Assembly: GCA_019096065.1 (NCBI GenBank)
Contig: JAGUCH010000005.1
Span: 248,001 to 312,000, forward strand
DNA from: Paracyclopina nana
Taxonomy: Eukaryota; Arthropoda; Copepoda; Cyclopoida; Cyclopettidae
Reading direction: 5' to 3'
Length of the DNA: 64,000 bases
The notes below the pieces were generated by a model. The model worked only from the letters and a program-made list of their open reading frames with translations. It did no database searches and had not been told where the DNA came from. Made by a program: the position numbers and the translations under genes. How positions within the stretch are numbered: position 1 is the first letter of the stretch; every line of letters begins with the position of its first letter. Shown one piece after another: positions 30,073 to 42,000 of the stretch.

Positions 30073-33000
30073 ATGAAAGCTTTTTGGTTAATACTCATTG
30101 TTTATCATGTCTCAGCTCAAAATTTGGATACCAAATTATACGACCCAGCCAAAGGTGAATTATTATTATTTTTTCAAATATATCAGTCACTTTAAAATGA
30201 ATGATTTTAGAGCCTTTTAAGACATTGATCAAAGAGGCCAAATATATGGCTGAATTTATGGACTTTTTCATTGTGAATGGAGAAGAGCAAAGCTTGATTC
30301 CATATACCATTGGTATAAGCCTAAAACAGTTGAAAATAACATATTTTTAAAAGTGTCTTTTAGATCCTGTTTTGACTATTAAATTGGTACTGAGAGGCTT
30401 CAACTTTACTGATGTGCTTGACCCAAATGATCCAAATATCATCATGATGTAAAAACATAATTATGAAACACTAAATTAAATAAACTATTTGTTTCAAAAA
30501 TTAGGGAAAATGAGACCTTGTCAAGCAATGAAGACATTGATACTGAGCTTTTATTTAAGGATGGGGTAACTGTTACTAAAAAGAAGCTAATTATTAAGTT
30601 AAAAAATTCTTTTTAGACCATTTCAGTATTGAGCAATTACATGGATGTCAATGTGGAGAGTTTGTATAATGCTATACAAATCATGAGGATTTCTGCATTT
30701 GGCTTGCAACCACTCATTTATGCCATAATTAGTCCAGAAGCAGGTATAATTAAGTCTTCATGCAGGGCATAATTATTAGTATTAAACTTTGAATATGTTG
30801 TAATAGGGAATCTAACTGTGATGGCTGCTCATTTAAGGCGCCATTTTAGCAAGTATGAATCCTATGGAGATTTGGAGTTCACTCATGCAATGGCTCAAGG
30901 TAAGAGAGGTTGCGTGACTTTGTTTAGATTGTTGCGCGGAACAATTGAGTTTGAGCGCTTAACTTATATAACAAACCGAGCATCTTAATCTGAGGCGGCA
31001 ATCCAATTTTCTACTTTTCAAAAGTGTTCAAATAATTATGATTATAGAAATTAAATTTCATAAAAAGTCACATAAAAAAGATTTTAATCAGAGGTTTTAA
31101 GTTATGTTTATTAATATTTAAAGTCTTGTGATATAATGTGGTGGTTTTTTTTGTAATAATAATTTGCGTGAAATCTGACATGGCTGAAAAGTTTACAAGT
31201 TATCTGGGCCCAAATTATCTGACATCACTCCACCCCTGAAGCTGAACACTTCTTCGGCTCGACTCACTTTCGAGCTGGCAACTCCAGTGGCAGCTGTTGA
31301 GTGGCCGAAAAGGCATTTGCTCCAAAAGGTGAACCTTTTCCTTGAGCTTTGGAAGCAAACCAGGAGGAATTTGCCCGACCAGTAGGCCACTTCCACCAGT
31401 GTGATGACAGAGATGCCAGTGAACAAGCCCAGTGTGCCACCAATGGCAGAGATCATGTCAAAAATACTTGTGCGAAGCTCTAAGGTGATTTCTGTTATGA
31501 TTGGAGTGTCAAAAAAGAAGTTCATGATGGCAATGTCCTGCAAGATAATAATGTAACAGTGAAAGGTGGCATGTGTCACATTTTGGCCTATAGCCTTAAA
31601 GTTGGCCATATCAGAAATGTACATCAGTGTAATGCCAAGGGAAAACTTGGTGGTAGGCAAAAGTTGCCTTCATTCAATTATTTCAGTATTGGCAGCTGAA
31701 TATCAAATTGAGGCATGACAATCAAGTGTCTTTGCTTATTTTGCTAATTGCCATGAATTATATTTGTAGAAATGTGATTTAAATGACAAAATAGGAAAAT
31801 GACAACAATTCTAGTTAAAACCTAATATTTTCTGGGTAGCCATCATATTTAGGCCAAGTGGAAGATTATCCCAATGGAATAATCACTTACCTCTTCAAAC
31901 CTCTTTTCGGCTAGTTCATAGTCATGGCTCAAATTGTTGGCTAGTTTTGTTATGTTTTTGGCTACTCTGCTGCTGAAAACGTGCTGTGGATCCATTAGAT
32001 AGTTGGCCAAAATGCCTGAGGGCTCATACAGTCCCCTGCCACTGTCAAACCACCTTTGAGGCCTTGATTCTGTAGTTTGAGCATTGAAAGGCTCCCTTTG
32101 CATTGTTGAGAAAAAGTGGACCATTTCACAGTCGTTGAGGCAGTCGCACTCTTTGCGGTCAATCAGCTCATCAGAATAGCTGTGAAATGAAGGATAAGAC
32201 TTGGTCAAATCAAAAACATTTGACAATAAAAAAGTCTTCTTTTGAAAGTCTAAGCAAATAGTATTTTATGCAAAAACTGTGTAAAATCAGTGGTTTTCAA
32301 AGTAGACTAGAGCTATTGAACGATACTTTGAAACGGTTGCTCCTATTCTTTCATCATGAAAAGCAGCTCTGACAACAAATGTTGAGTAACAAAAAAGCTT
32401 GATAATTTGCTTTTAGCCTGGGTCATTGTTATGACATGACTCACCAAATTAAGCCGTTTTTGAGATATTTGGCTGAGAAAGCCTCCTTCTCCGTACCTGA
32501 ATATGAGCTTTTCGATGCAATGGTTGCCCTTGTAGGTGCACACTTCCACATCATCTTGTTTGATGTACCAGGGAGAGCATCCACAGATTTTGATCATCTT
32601 TTTTAATCTGCACTCCAATAGGCAATTGTCTTGTGAGTAGTGCTTGAAAAAGCTGAGCTTTTTGCCATCAGGGAAGTAGCAGGCTTTGTTCTTTCGATTC
32701 CATTCCTTGAAGTCATTAGAGCTCTGAAACAAAGAGATTTTAATCAAAGGCAAACCTTGGCTTCTGCCATCCTTTTCTCTTACCTTGATGACATGAATGC
32801 CATGGATGAAAAAGTTGTGCTCCCCATTAAAAGTGGGATCAGCCCAGTAGGGAACTTTGGAGGTGACTACACCAGGCAAAGTGACAAACACTTTGAACCC
32901 TTTGGTCAGATGCTCCTTTGGCAGCAATGAAGTCATTCTCTGGCTGTCTAGAACCAGCTGAAGACCCCTGTTCTTGCCACAGCCAGTCACTTTCCTCACT

Positions 33001-36000
33001 TTGATGAAATCATTGGAGGTGAAATTCCTCTTTGGGCTCTTCAGCTTTTCATTCCTGGAAAAAAAAACAAGTGGGCTTATGACCTTGTGTGTCTATTTTT
33101 GTTTGCTGTTTGCTTTCACTTACTTTGAGTGGAAATAGTCATGAAATCCTTGATCTGCGTTGTTGAAGGTGTAGCACAGTCCATACTCATTAAAAGTTGT
33201 TTGGAAGCTGTTGCAGTAGTGCTCTTGATAAGCACTCAAATAGGAGCCATCTTCAGCCTTGTTTTTGCCTCCACCACTGGCAGCTCCAAAGAAGCAGAAG
33301 GGAAAGGCAGGATTGGGCACAACCTTGACATCCTGCCCCTCAGTTGGCTCCAAGGCATGTGGAGGGTGCAGGGACATTTGCATCACCCTCAGCAAATCGG
33401 AGCCAATCTTCAAGTCATTGCTCATGATGCTCTGCCTCGACTGGATGTCCTTCAAATCTTTCACTGTCATCAGCAGAGATTTCCTAAATCTTCTAGAGCT
33501 TGTCTGGAAATGTAATTGAAAAAAAAGTCTCCTTGGATTATGTACTAATCAAGAAGAAATGAACTTTAAAGCTTTTGAGGCTGTGCAGTGCACCAAGTGT
33601 ATTGCTCACTTACAATGAAGTGTGCTGTGCAATTATGCAAGCTTAAAGAGCACTGCTTTTAAAAGTTGTAAATAAGTGGGTTGAACTTCTGGATAACGCG
33701 TCATGCTTTGCTACAGAGCACTGTGCCGCGATTAAAGAGGTGCGCGCTAGTTGAGATGTGCGGCACACTGGAATGGCTGAGTGGCGCACAAGCAAACGGT
33801 GCGGCGCACAAGCGAACGGTGCGGCGCGCTAGCGAACGGTGCGGAGCACATGCAGACGGTGCGGTGCGCAAGCGAACGGTGCGGCGCACAAGCGAACGGT
33901 GCGGTGCGCAAGGGAACGGTGCGGCGCGCTAGCGAACGGTGCGGAGCACATGCAGACGGTGCGGTGCGCAAGCGAACGGTGCGGTGCGCAAGCGAACGGT
34001 GCGGCGCACAAGCGAACGGTGCGGTGCGCAAGGGAACGGTGCGGCGCACAAGCGAGCGGTGCGACGCACAAGCAAACGGTGCGACGCACAACGAACGGCG
34101 CGGCGCACAAGCTAATGTTGCGGCGCACAAGATTCTGGCGCGCAAGTGAGCTGTTTTTTTGCGCAGGCGAGCTGTGACTTGACTGTTGCGGTGCGCACTT
34201 AACAGTCGCGCTGCTAAGCAAAACCTCGCGCGTTTTAGAAATGCGCAAAGACTAAAACATTGTCAATAAATGCCTACGGTGAATAATAATTAATGCATTT
34301 TTCCTCTTTCAAGTACTATCTCATCTTTTTGCTGAATTTGTGCTCCTTTCTGTGTCACTACTCAAAGGACTCAATTTCTATTGATCTTCTAATCAGTGAA
34401 AACAAAAAGGTTAGGAATGTGTTAGGTAATCTTCCTTTCCACTCATCCTTACAGCAAACTCTCACAAGAAAAAAGGTAGCATTTTGCAAAAAAGGCAAAT
34501 TGCACAAACATGCAATTGCAACCTCTGTACTTCACCATATAAGCTCTAATGCAAATTAGGTAATTCACCTTAGCTCTGCTAATAAAATGGTACTTTACCT
34601 TGGCTCGTTTGAACTTGTCAAATTGTTGCTCTCTGTTGGCTAACATTGCAATCAAATTGTGCAAGGGAATCTTTGCCAATTCATGATTGCTTGAAATATT
34701 CAGCCATTCTCCTGCATACAAGTTGTGGAAAATTTCCGGTGAGACGTAGTGCTTAAAAACGCTTTCTTGCAGCTCAGGGTCGTCGCCCATTTGAGTTAAA
34801 AGCATGCGGAGCAAGGTTCCCTTCCTGGTCTCCTCCTTGATGGCAGCTGATGAGACAATCATGGCCTAACAACATGATAAAAAAAGTTATTAAGATGAAT
34901 GGATTTTGGGGAGGAAAACTTGTCAAAAGGCAACAACTTTGACATTATGAGATGCTCATTAGGGATAACGAGGGCCTTATTAATGATTGTTTTCATAAAA
35001 AAAAACTTTTAAAGTTACGGCTACAAATCAATATAATGCACAAACAATAAAAAATAATTCATTAATTCTTAAAAGATCTGGTTTTAGCTAAATCAAAAAG
35101 TATTTTTTAAAAGTATATTTGAATTAAAAAAGTATTTTTGAATTAAAAAAGTATTTTTGAATTAAAAAAGTATTTTTGAATTAAAAAAGTATTTTTGAAT
35201 TAAAAAAGTATTTTAGAATTTAAAAAGTATTTTTGAATTTAAAAAGTATTTTTGAATTTAAAAAGTATTTTTGAATTTAAAAAGTATTTTTGAATTTAAA
35301 AAGTATTTTTGAATTTAAAAAGTATTTTTGAATTTAAACAGTATTTTTGATTTAAAAGAGTATTTTTGAATTAAACAAGTATTTTTGAATTAAAAAAAAA
35401 AGTATTTTTGAATTAAAAAAAAAGTATTTTTGAATTAAAAAAAAAGTATTTTTGAATTTTAAAAAAAGTATTTTCGAGTTGAAGAAAGTATTTTTAAATT
35501 GAAAATATAATTTTAAATTAAAAAATGACTTATGAACTCTGATAAATTATATTTTTACTATTTTTAAAAGCTTTCAAGAAACCTTTAATTTGTTTTTTTT
35601 CAAAAATCGTTAACTTTTGCTATCTGAAGTGTTTTTAAAATGGAACTTTTAATTTGGATAATTGATAAAAACGCACCTTGAAGTCAATGAGGAATCTGAA
35701 ATCTGCTACCAATTTGTGGCAGCCCACGGACATTTTCAGGTCGCAAATCTCGCCGCCAGAGGGCATTGCAGTCGTTTTAGCGCGTTTCTTCCACTCATCC
35801 TTATTAACGCTTCTGTTGTGAAGCGGTTTCAGCGTGAATTGGTCCAAAATGAAATTGTGATATTCATCAGGATCAGCTGAATCTCCATCGTCATCCTTCA
35901 AAAGAAACCGTTATAATAATACGATTTTAAAGAATTTCGCCGGGAGTGCATCTAGAAGTAGGCTAGGGTTGACTAAATTACTCAATTATCGTGAAAAAGC

Positions 36001-39000
36001 AATTTAAGCAAGTTTTGTCTGGAGGAAAAACTGTTGCTTAAGCAAAGGCTAGGGTTGACTAAATTAGTGCAGTAACCCGAGAATGGCAATTTGTGATCTA
36101 AACTTCTAAAGAGTTGAGCCAATTAACAAAATTGGGAAGTTTTTAAGTTGTTTTGGATAATTGGCTATGAAATTCAAACTGGGGTGCATTACTTCAAAAA
36201 GGAACTGCTATGAGCATGGTTCCTATTTGAGTTAACGACCCCTTTATTGAAAAGCTCTCTAAAAGCCACAATTTGCTTTGCAGGGATAAATTAGAAAAAT
36301 AAGTGTAGGGCTTTTTTGCACTATTTTTCAAGGTGGGCATTTTAATGGGATTATTAGCTCGCTCTCCTATTAATTAAGCAAAGCTCTGTGAAGTTAAGCA
36401 AAGCTCTTTGCAAGTGAATACCTCAGCAAATGCTAAGCGGATTGGAACCAAACTTGGTAGGATTCTTCAGTGAGACTATCTACGGCTGAGTGCCAAATTT
36501 AGTTGAGATCCGAGGCCACTATCTGGAGGCCGTTTATAATTTGAAGCAAGGCAGCTTTGCTAAACATTTAAAGTGGGAAAAAATGGCCTCCACTAATAGG
36601 CATTCAATCCGGATGAATTTTGGCATGAACAATTCTTAGGGTCTACTGAAAAATCCTACCTAGTAAGGTGCCGATCAGCTCAGAAGTTGTTGAGATATGC
36701 GCCTCCAAACTTGGTAGGTTTTGTCAATAGACCCTAAAAATTTATCATGCCAAAATTCATCCGGATTGAATGCCTATTAGTGGAACCATTTTTTCCCGCT
36801 TTAAATGTTTAGCACAGCTGCCTTGCTTCAAATTATAAACGGCCTCCAGTTGGTGGCCTCGGATCTCAACCGAATTTGGCACACAGCCGTAGATAGTCTC
36901 ACTGAAGAATCCCACCAAGTTTGGTTCCAATGGGCTAAGCAATTGCTAAGGTATTCGCTTGCAAAGAGCCTAGCTTAACTTCAAAGAGCTTTGCTCAACT
37001 AAAATGAGAGCGAGCTACTAATTCTGTTAATATGCCCAACTTGAGAAATATTGCAAAAAAAGCCCTTCGCTTATTTTTCTAATTTATCCCAGCTAAGCAA
37101 ATTGTGGCTTTTTGAGAGCTTTTCAATGTAAGGGTCCTTAACTCAAAAAGGAACCATGCTCTAATTAGTTCCTCTTTGAAGTAATGCACCCTATACTGAA
37201 AAGATCTCTGAAAGCCTAGATAGGGCTAATTTCGTTACCGGAATAAGAAACGGTTCGACGGTGGCGAAAAACCGCTTGAATTCCGGGAAATCCGGGCAAT
37301 TGTAGCAGCTGTTGCGCACGTCAAATTCGGACTCGCCGGAATTGACCAGCGACCAGGTCAAGTCGTCCTCCTCAGCTTGTTGTTGGTCGTAGATCGAGTC
37401 ACCGTTTCGAACCTTCACCAGCAGCTTGTCGCACTGCTCCAGCAGGCAATCCGACCCGGACGGTTTCGGGTGTCGAGCGTACAAAATTCGGGCCAAATCC
37501 GTGACGATGTCCTCCGTGTTCAACTGGTTGCTTTTCTCATTCAGCTGCTCTTCCATGAAACCGAACCTGCAATTTTAGGGCATAATTGAGGCGAATTCGC
37601 TCTAATTGACACCAACGTGACGCGCAGCATATTTGTAATTGGCTGTAATTAGCTTACAAATTACCCTTAATCTAATTAACCCTGCAGGATAAGCTGAAAT
37701 GAGAAAGTGATCCAAAAAAGCCAAATTTTGACATTCTTTTTAAAAAAATTCAAAATAATGTAATTTAAAATCATTTAAAAATAGTTTTTGATGGAATACA
37801 AAGAAATCCGATTCATCATGACATCTTTAAAAATAGGAAAATCTTCTTAATTTAAAGCTTTGAAAAAGCTACCCCAAAATACCTTAATTATAGGCTTAAA
37901 ATTGCCTTTTTCCAATTTACTCCATTTGATTATAAAGCTAATTGAAGAAGACAAATTAATTCATTTTTTCCTACTTGTTTTTGCCCATCAAAATCAATTA
38001 AATCAAGGCGGTTATACTATGTGAATAACTGGTATACTCTAGTATACCATAGAAAAGAGCAATACATACTTACTTACGGAATTATTATCATCATGATAAT
38101 CAGCTTTTCGTTTCGTCTAAAAATCCCATTTCCTTTTTTATTTTGTGACTGTCACTTTCACATCTTTTTTTGAATAATCATATTCATAAGATGGTAAGCT
38201 TGTAACTTAAATGCTGTATTTGGCAAAATGTGAGCATTTTTGGCCAATTCTTAGCTGTAAATGATTGTTAAAATATTGAATATTCTGTCCAGCTTTTCAA
38301 AGTGAAGTGTATATACCAATTAGCAAGTTACCTCCCATTTAAGGTCAATTATAAATTGGAGAAAGCGGATCGACTTTTAAGTCTCCATCATTTTGCATAT
38401 AAACGCCTGACATAAGATTTTTGAGACAAAATCAAGCATGAAAATTTAATTTTGAGCAAAAAAGCAGATTCTTAATAAAGGTAGTTTTACTGTGAATGTA
38501 CTCTTTTAAAAAAAGTGAATTTGCCCAAGAAATCGCTGCTCGCTCACAAGTTGATTAACCAGCTTTTTACCACTGATTAATATCACAGATACCAGCAATA
38601 ATACCATATGAAATATCCTACTTGATACAATTATGCTAAAATGATAATAATAAAAAAATAAAAAAATAATGTCGTAGAATACCATGTTTGGGAATTCAAA
38701 TTAGTGTCATAACAATAACATTGCTGTAGGGCGACCCTAGCGGTCTTTTAGGGCAACAGCTGGGATTTTCAACTGACGCTACACGAGAAAAAAAAGAGTT
38801 ACCGCAACTCAAGCAATATATATTTCATGACGCATAAATAAACACTTAAACTCAAGATGATATCAAGCATGAGTAAAATAAAAGAAACCATGTATAATAT
38901 TTAATATCTATAGCTCTATTATCTATGATTACAATTATATATCTATCTTTTACCATCTATTAATATTAAAAAAGGTGGCTAGTCTCTTGCAAACGAAACT

Positions 39001-42000
39001 TGATATTGAGCCCAGCTCCCAAGTGTTTCTTCAAGAATGTCGGTAGGTGGCGCTGGCGCGTCTTTGTTACGCTACTGATGTCTATAACTATATACTATAC
39101 CTGGTATCATCCAACGGGCAAATGGTGATTGCCGGAAAGTGGATTTCCTCGATGGATTTCTGCATAACCGAGGTGATAACCGGATGTTCTTGCCACGCTT
39201 TGAAGCTGCTGTTGATGATCCAGGTGGCGGAAGTGATACCCAGAATGACAATAAGTCCCCACAAAATCCGGGAAAAAGGCGAGCCGGACGCGATCCAGAA
39301 ATACGTGCCGTGAATCGTGGAACTGGAGCAGAATTTGGCGAACAATTCCTGAAACGGGTTAACCGAGGCCTTGCCCAAATCCTCCTCGAAATCCGTGATG
39401 CACGATTTCCGCCGGGTATCACTCAACATTGACCGGGAGCCGCCGTGTTGCCGCCGCGAAATCCGGTTAAACCGAGATTTGAACTCGTTCGCCTCGGAAT
39501 AACCGTCCAAACTCGCCGTTGTCATTGTGCCAACTGACTCTGGTATAGCTTGTATATACCACGCTGAAGCGCTGCTGAGCGGTATACTCTCATCTATGCT
39601 CATGACTGAGAGAGTGTACCGCTTAGTACGGCGTCTGGTATACTTGTTGTAAATACCAAATGGTATGGGCGGCCGTACTTGGATCGACTAGGACATACTG
39701 TCCCTGGATAGACTGCAACAGATCGTCCTTGGATAGTGGTATAGAATGGTATTACTTTAGAAGTGTTACTTGTGTTAAATTAGATATTAAAAAGGTACTT
39801 GAAAGGTCCTTAAGTGGTATACTCTCTTCTATTGCATGGTATAACCATGAGAGTGTACCGCTTTGTGCAGCATATGGTATACTGACTTATTGTAAATACC
39901 AAATGGTACGTATTTTAGAAGTGTTACCAGTGTTAAATCAGATATAAAAATGTACTTTTAAAAGAGGTCCTTAAGTGGTATACTCTGCTTCTAATGCATG
40001 GTATAACCATGAGAGAATACCGCTTTGTGCAGCGCATGGTATACTGACTTGTTGTAAATACCAAATAGTATTATTTTAGAAGCGTTACCAGTTTTAAATT
40101 AGGCATTAAAAAGGTACTTTAAATGTCCTGTAGTGGTATAATCTCCCGCTAATGCATGGTATAACCAAGAGAGTATACCGCTTTTTGCAGCATCTGGTAA
40201 ACTTGTTCTATGCAAATACCAAATGGTATTACTTTAGAAGTGTTACTTGTGTAAAATTATGTATTAAAAAGGTACTTTAAATGTCCTATAGTAATATCCC
40301 GCTAATGCATGGTATATCAAGTGAGTATGCCGCTTTGTACGGCGTCTGGTATCCTTGTTGTAAATAACAAAATGGTATTTTTTAGAAGTGTTACCTGTGT
40401 TAAATCAGGTATAAAAAAGGTACTTTAAATGTCCTATAGTGGTATAATCTCCTGCTAATGAATGTTATAACCAAGAGAGTATACCGCTTTGTGCGACATC
40501 TGGTATATTAATGCATACACCTTATGGTATAACTTTTTGAGAAACGATTATGTTTGTACCTTAATAAAAAAGGTACAACCAAGGCCTTAGGACTGGTGTG
40601 GTATACTAGCTCTCGCTCAAGAATGGTATAACTAAGAGAGTATACCACTTTATGAGGCATCTGGTATAAAATCACTCTGCCTAAGTATGGCATAATATGC
40701 AGCTGATGAACAGGGCCCAAATCGATTAGTCCTAACACTGGCGGATTAGAGTTGTTTGTACAATTGGGATGATCGTGTATTGCGCTAAAAACTCTAGTTC
40801 CACAGTGGATTATTTTCCCACATGCAGGACTTCAAGCAAAACAAATGCGGAATGCTTTTTTTAGGCAATTAAGAAAATTGATAAAATTAAACGTTCAAGC
40901 AAAATGCTGAAATGCTTACAAAAAACTTCAAAGGAAAATCTTTTCAACAATGGATAAAAATCCTCGTTTATTTTACTTTTGTGAATGCATTTCTTACAAC
41001 TGTTAATCAAATTTAGCCCAATTATCTAGCATTAAGAAAGCATAAAAAAGCTCCAACTTATTGCCTTCAGCTTAATTGTGAATAGCAAGTATGGTAGTTT
41101 GAATGATGTTTAAAGAAATGTATTTTTTTAATTTTTAAAAAGCTTAAGCAACGAGATGTAGGATTTCTGAATAATTTAATATTATTTTAAAAACGCCCTA
41201 TTCAAGTTAAAAAATGTAATGTTCCAGTTAAAACACGTAATATCCAATTAAAAAATGAAATATTCAATTTGAAAAATGTAGTATTCCTTTCAAAAAGGAA
41301 ATACTCAATTTAAAAATGAAATATTCCATTCAAAAATAAAATATTCCAAATAAAAAATGTAATGTTTCATCAGGAAAATGTATTATTCCTTAAGAAAATT
41401 TGAAATAATATTGAAAAAATGCAATACTTTGCAAGAAAAATGTAATATTCACACATAACATACTTAAGAGAAAAGTAATATTCCTTTACAGTAAAGTAAT
41501 ATTCCTTTATGGAAAGGTAATGTTCCTCTAGAGAAATGTAATATTCAATAAAAAATGTGAGACTCCTTTTAAATAACCGTAATATTCCTTTACTGAACTG
41601 TGATAATATTAAGCAAATTTAATATTCCTATGAAGGAGTGTAATATTCCATTAAAAAAGTATAATATTCATTTACATAAGAGTAATATTTCTCAAAGAAA
41701 TGTAATATTCCTTTAAAGAAATGTAATATTCCTTTAAAGAAATGTAATATTCCTTTAAAGAAATGTAATATTCCTTTAAAGAAATGGAATATTCCTTTAA
41801 AGAAATGGAATATTCCTTAAAGAAATGGAATATTTCTTTAAAGAAATGGAATATTCCTTTAAAGAAATGGAATATTCCTTTAAGGAAATGTAATACACCT
41901 TCAAAGAAAATGTATTCCCTTAACAAAATGTTGTATTCATTCAAGAAAAATATTATATTCTTCTACGTAGCATTATTAATATTTTGTGCAATCAAGTATT

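Noticed and set aside
33681..34248. Overlapping long open frames on both strands (Arg/Ala/His-rich)
   Set aside because: They are produced by a 20-bp tandem repeat lacking stop codons in several frames. No start context, splice or domain support.
39526..39603. Upstream ATG at 39603 as the start of the channel
   Set aside because: The 26 extra codons are translation of the GGTATAC tandem unit; the ATG at 39525 precedes normal-looking coding sequence.
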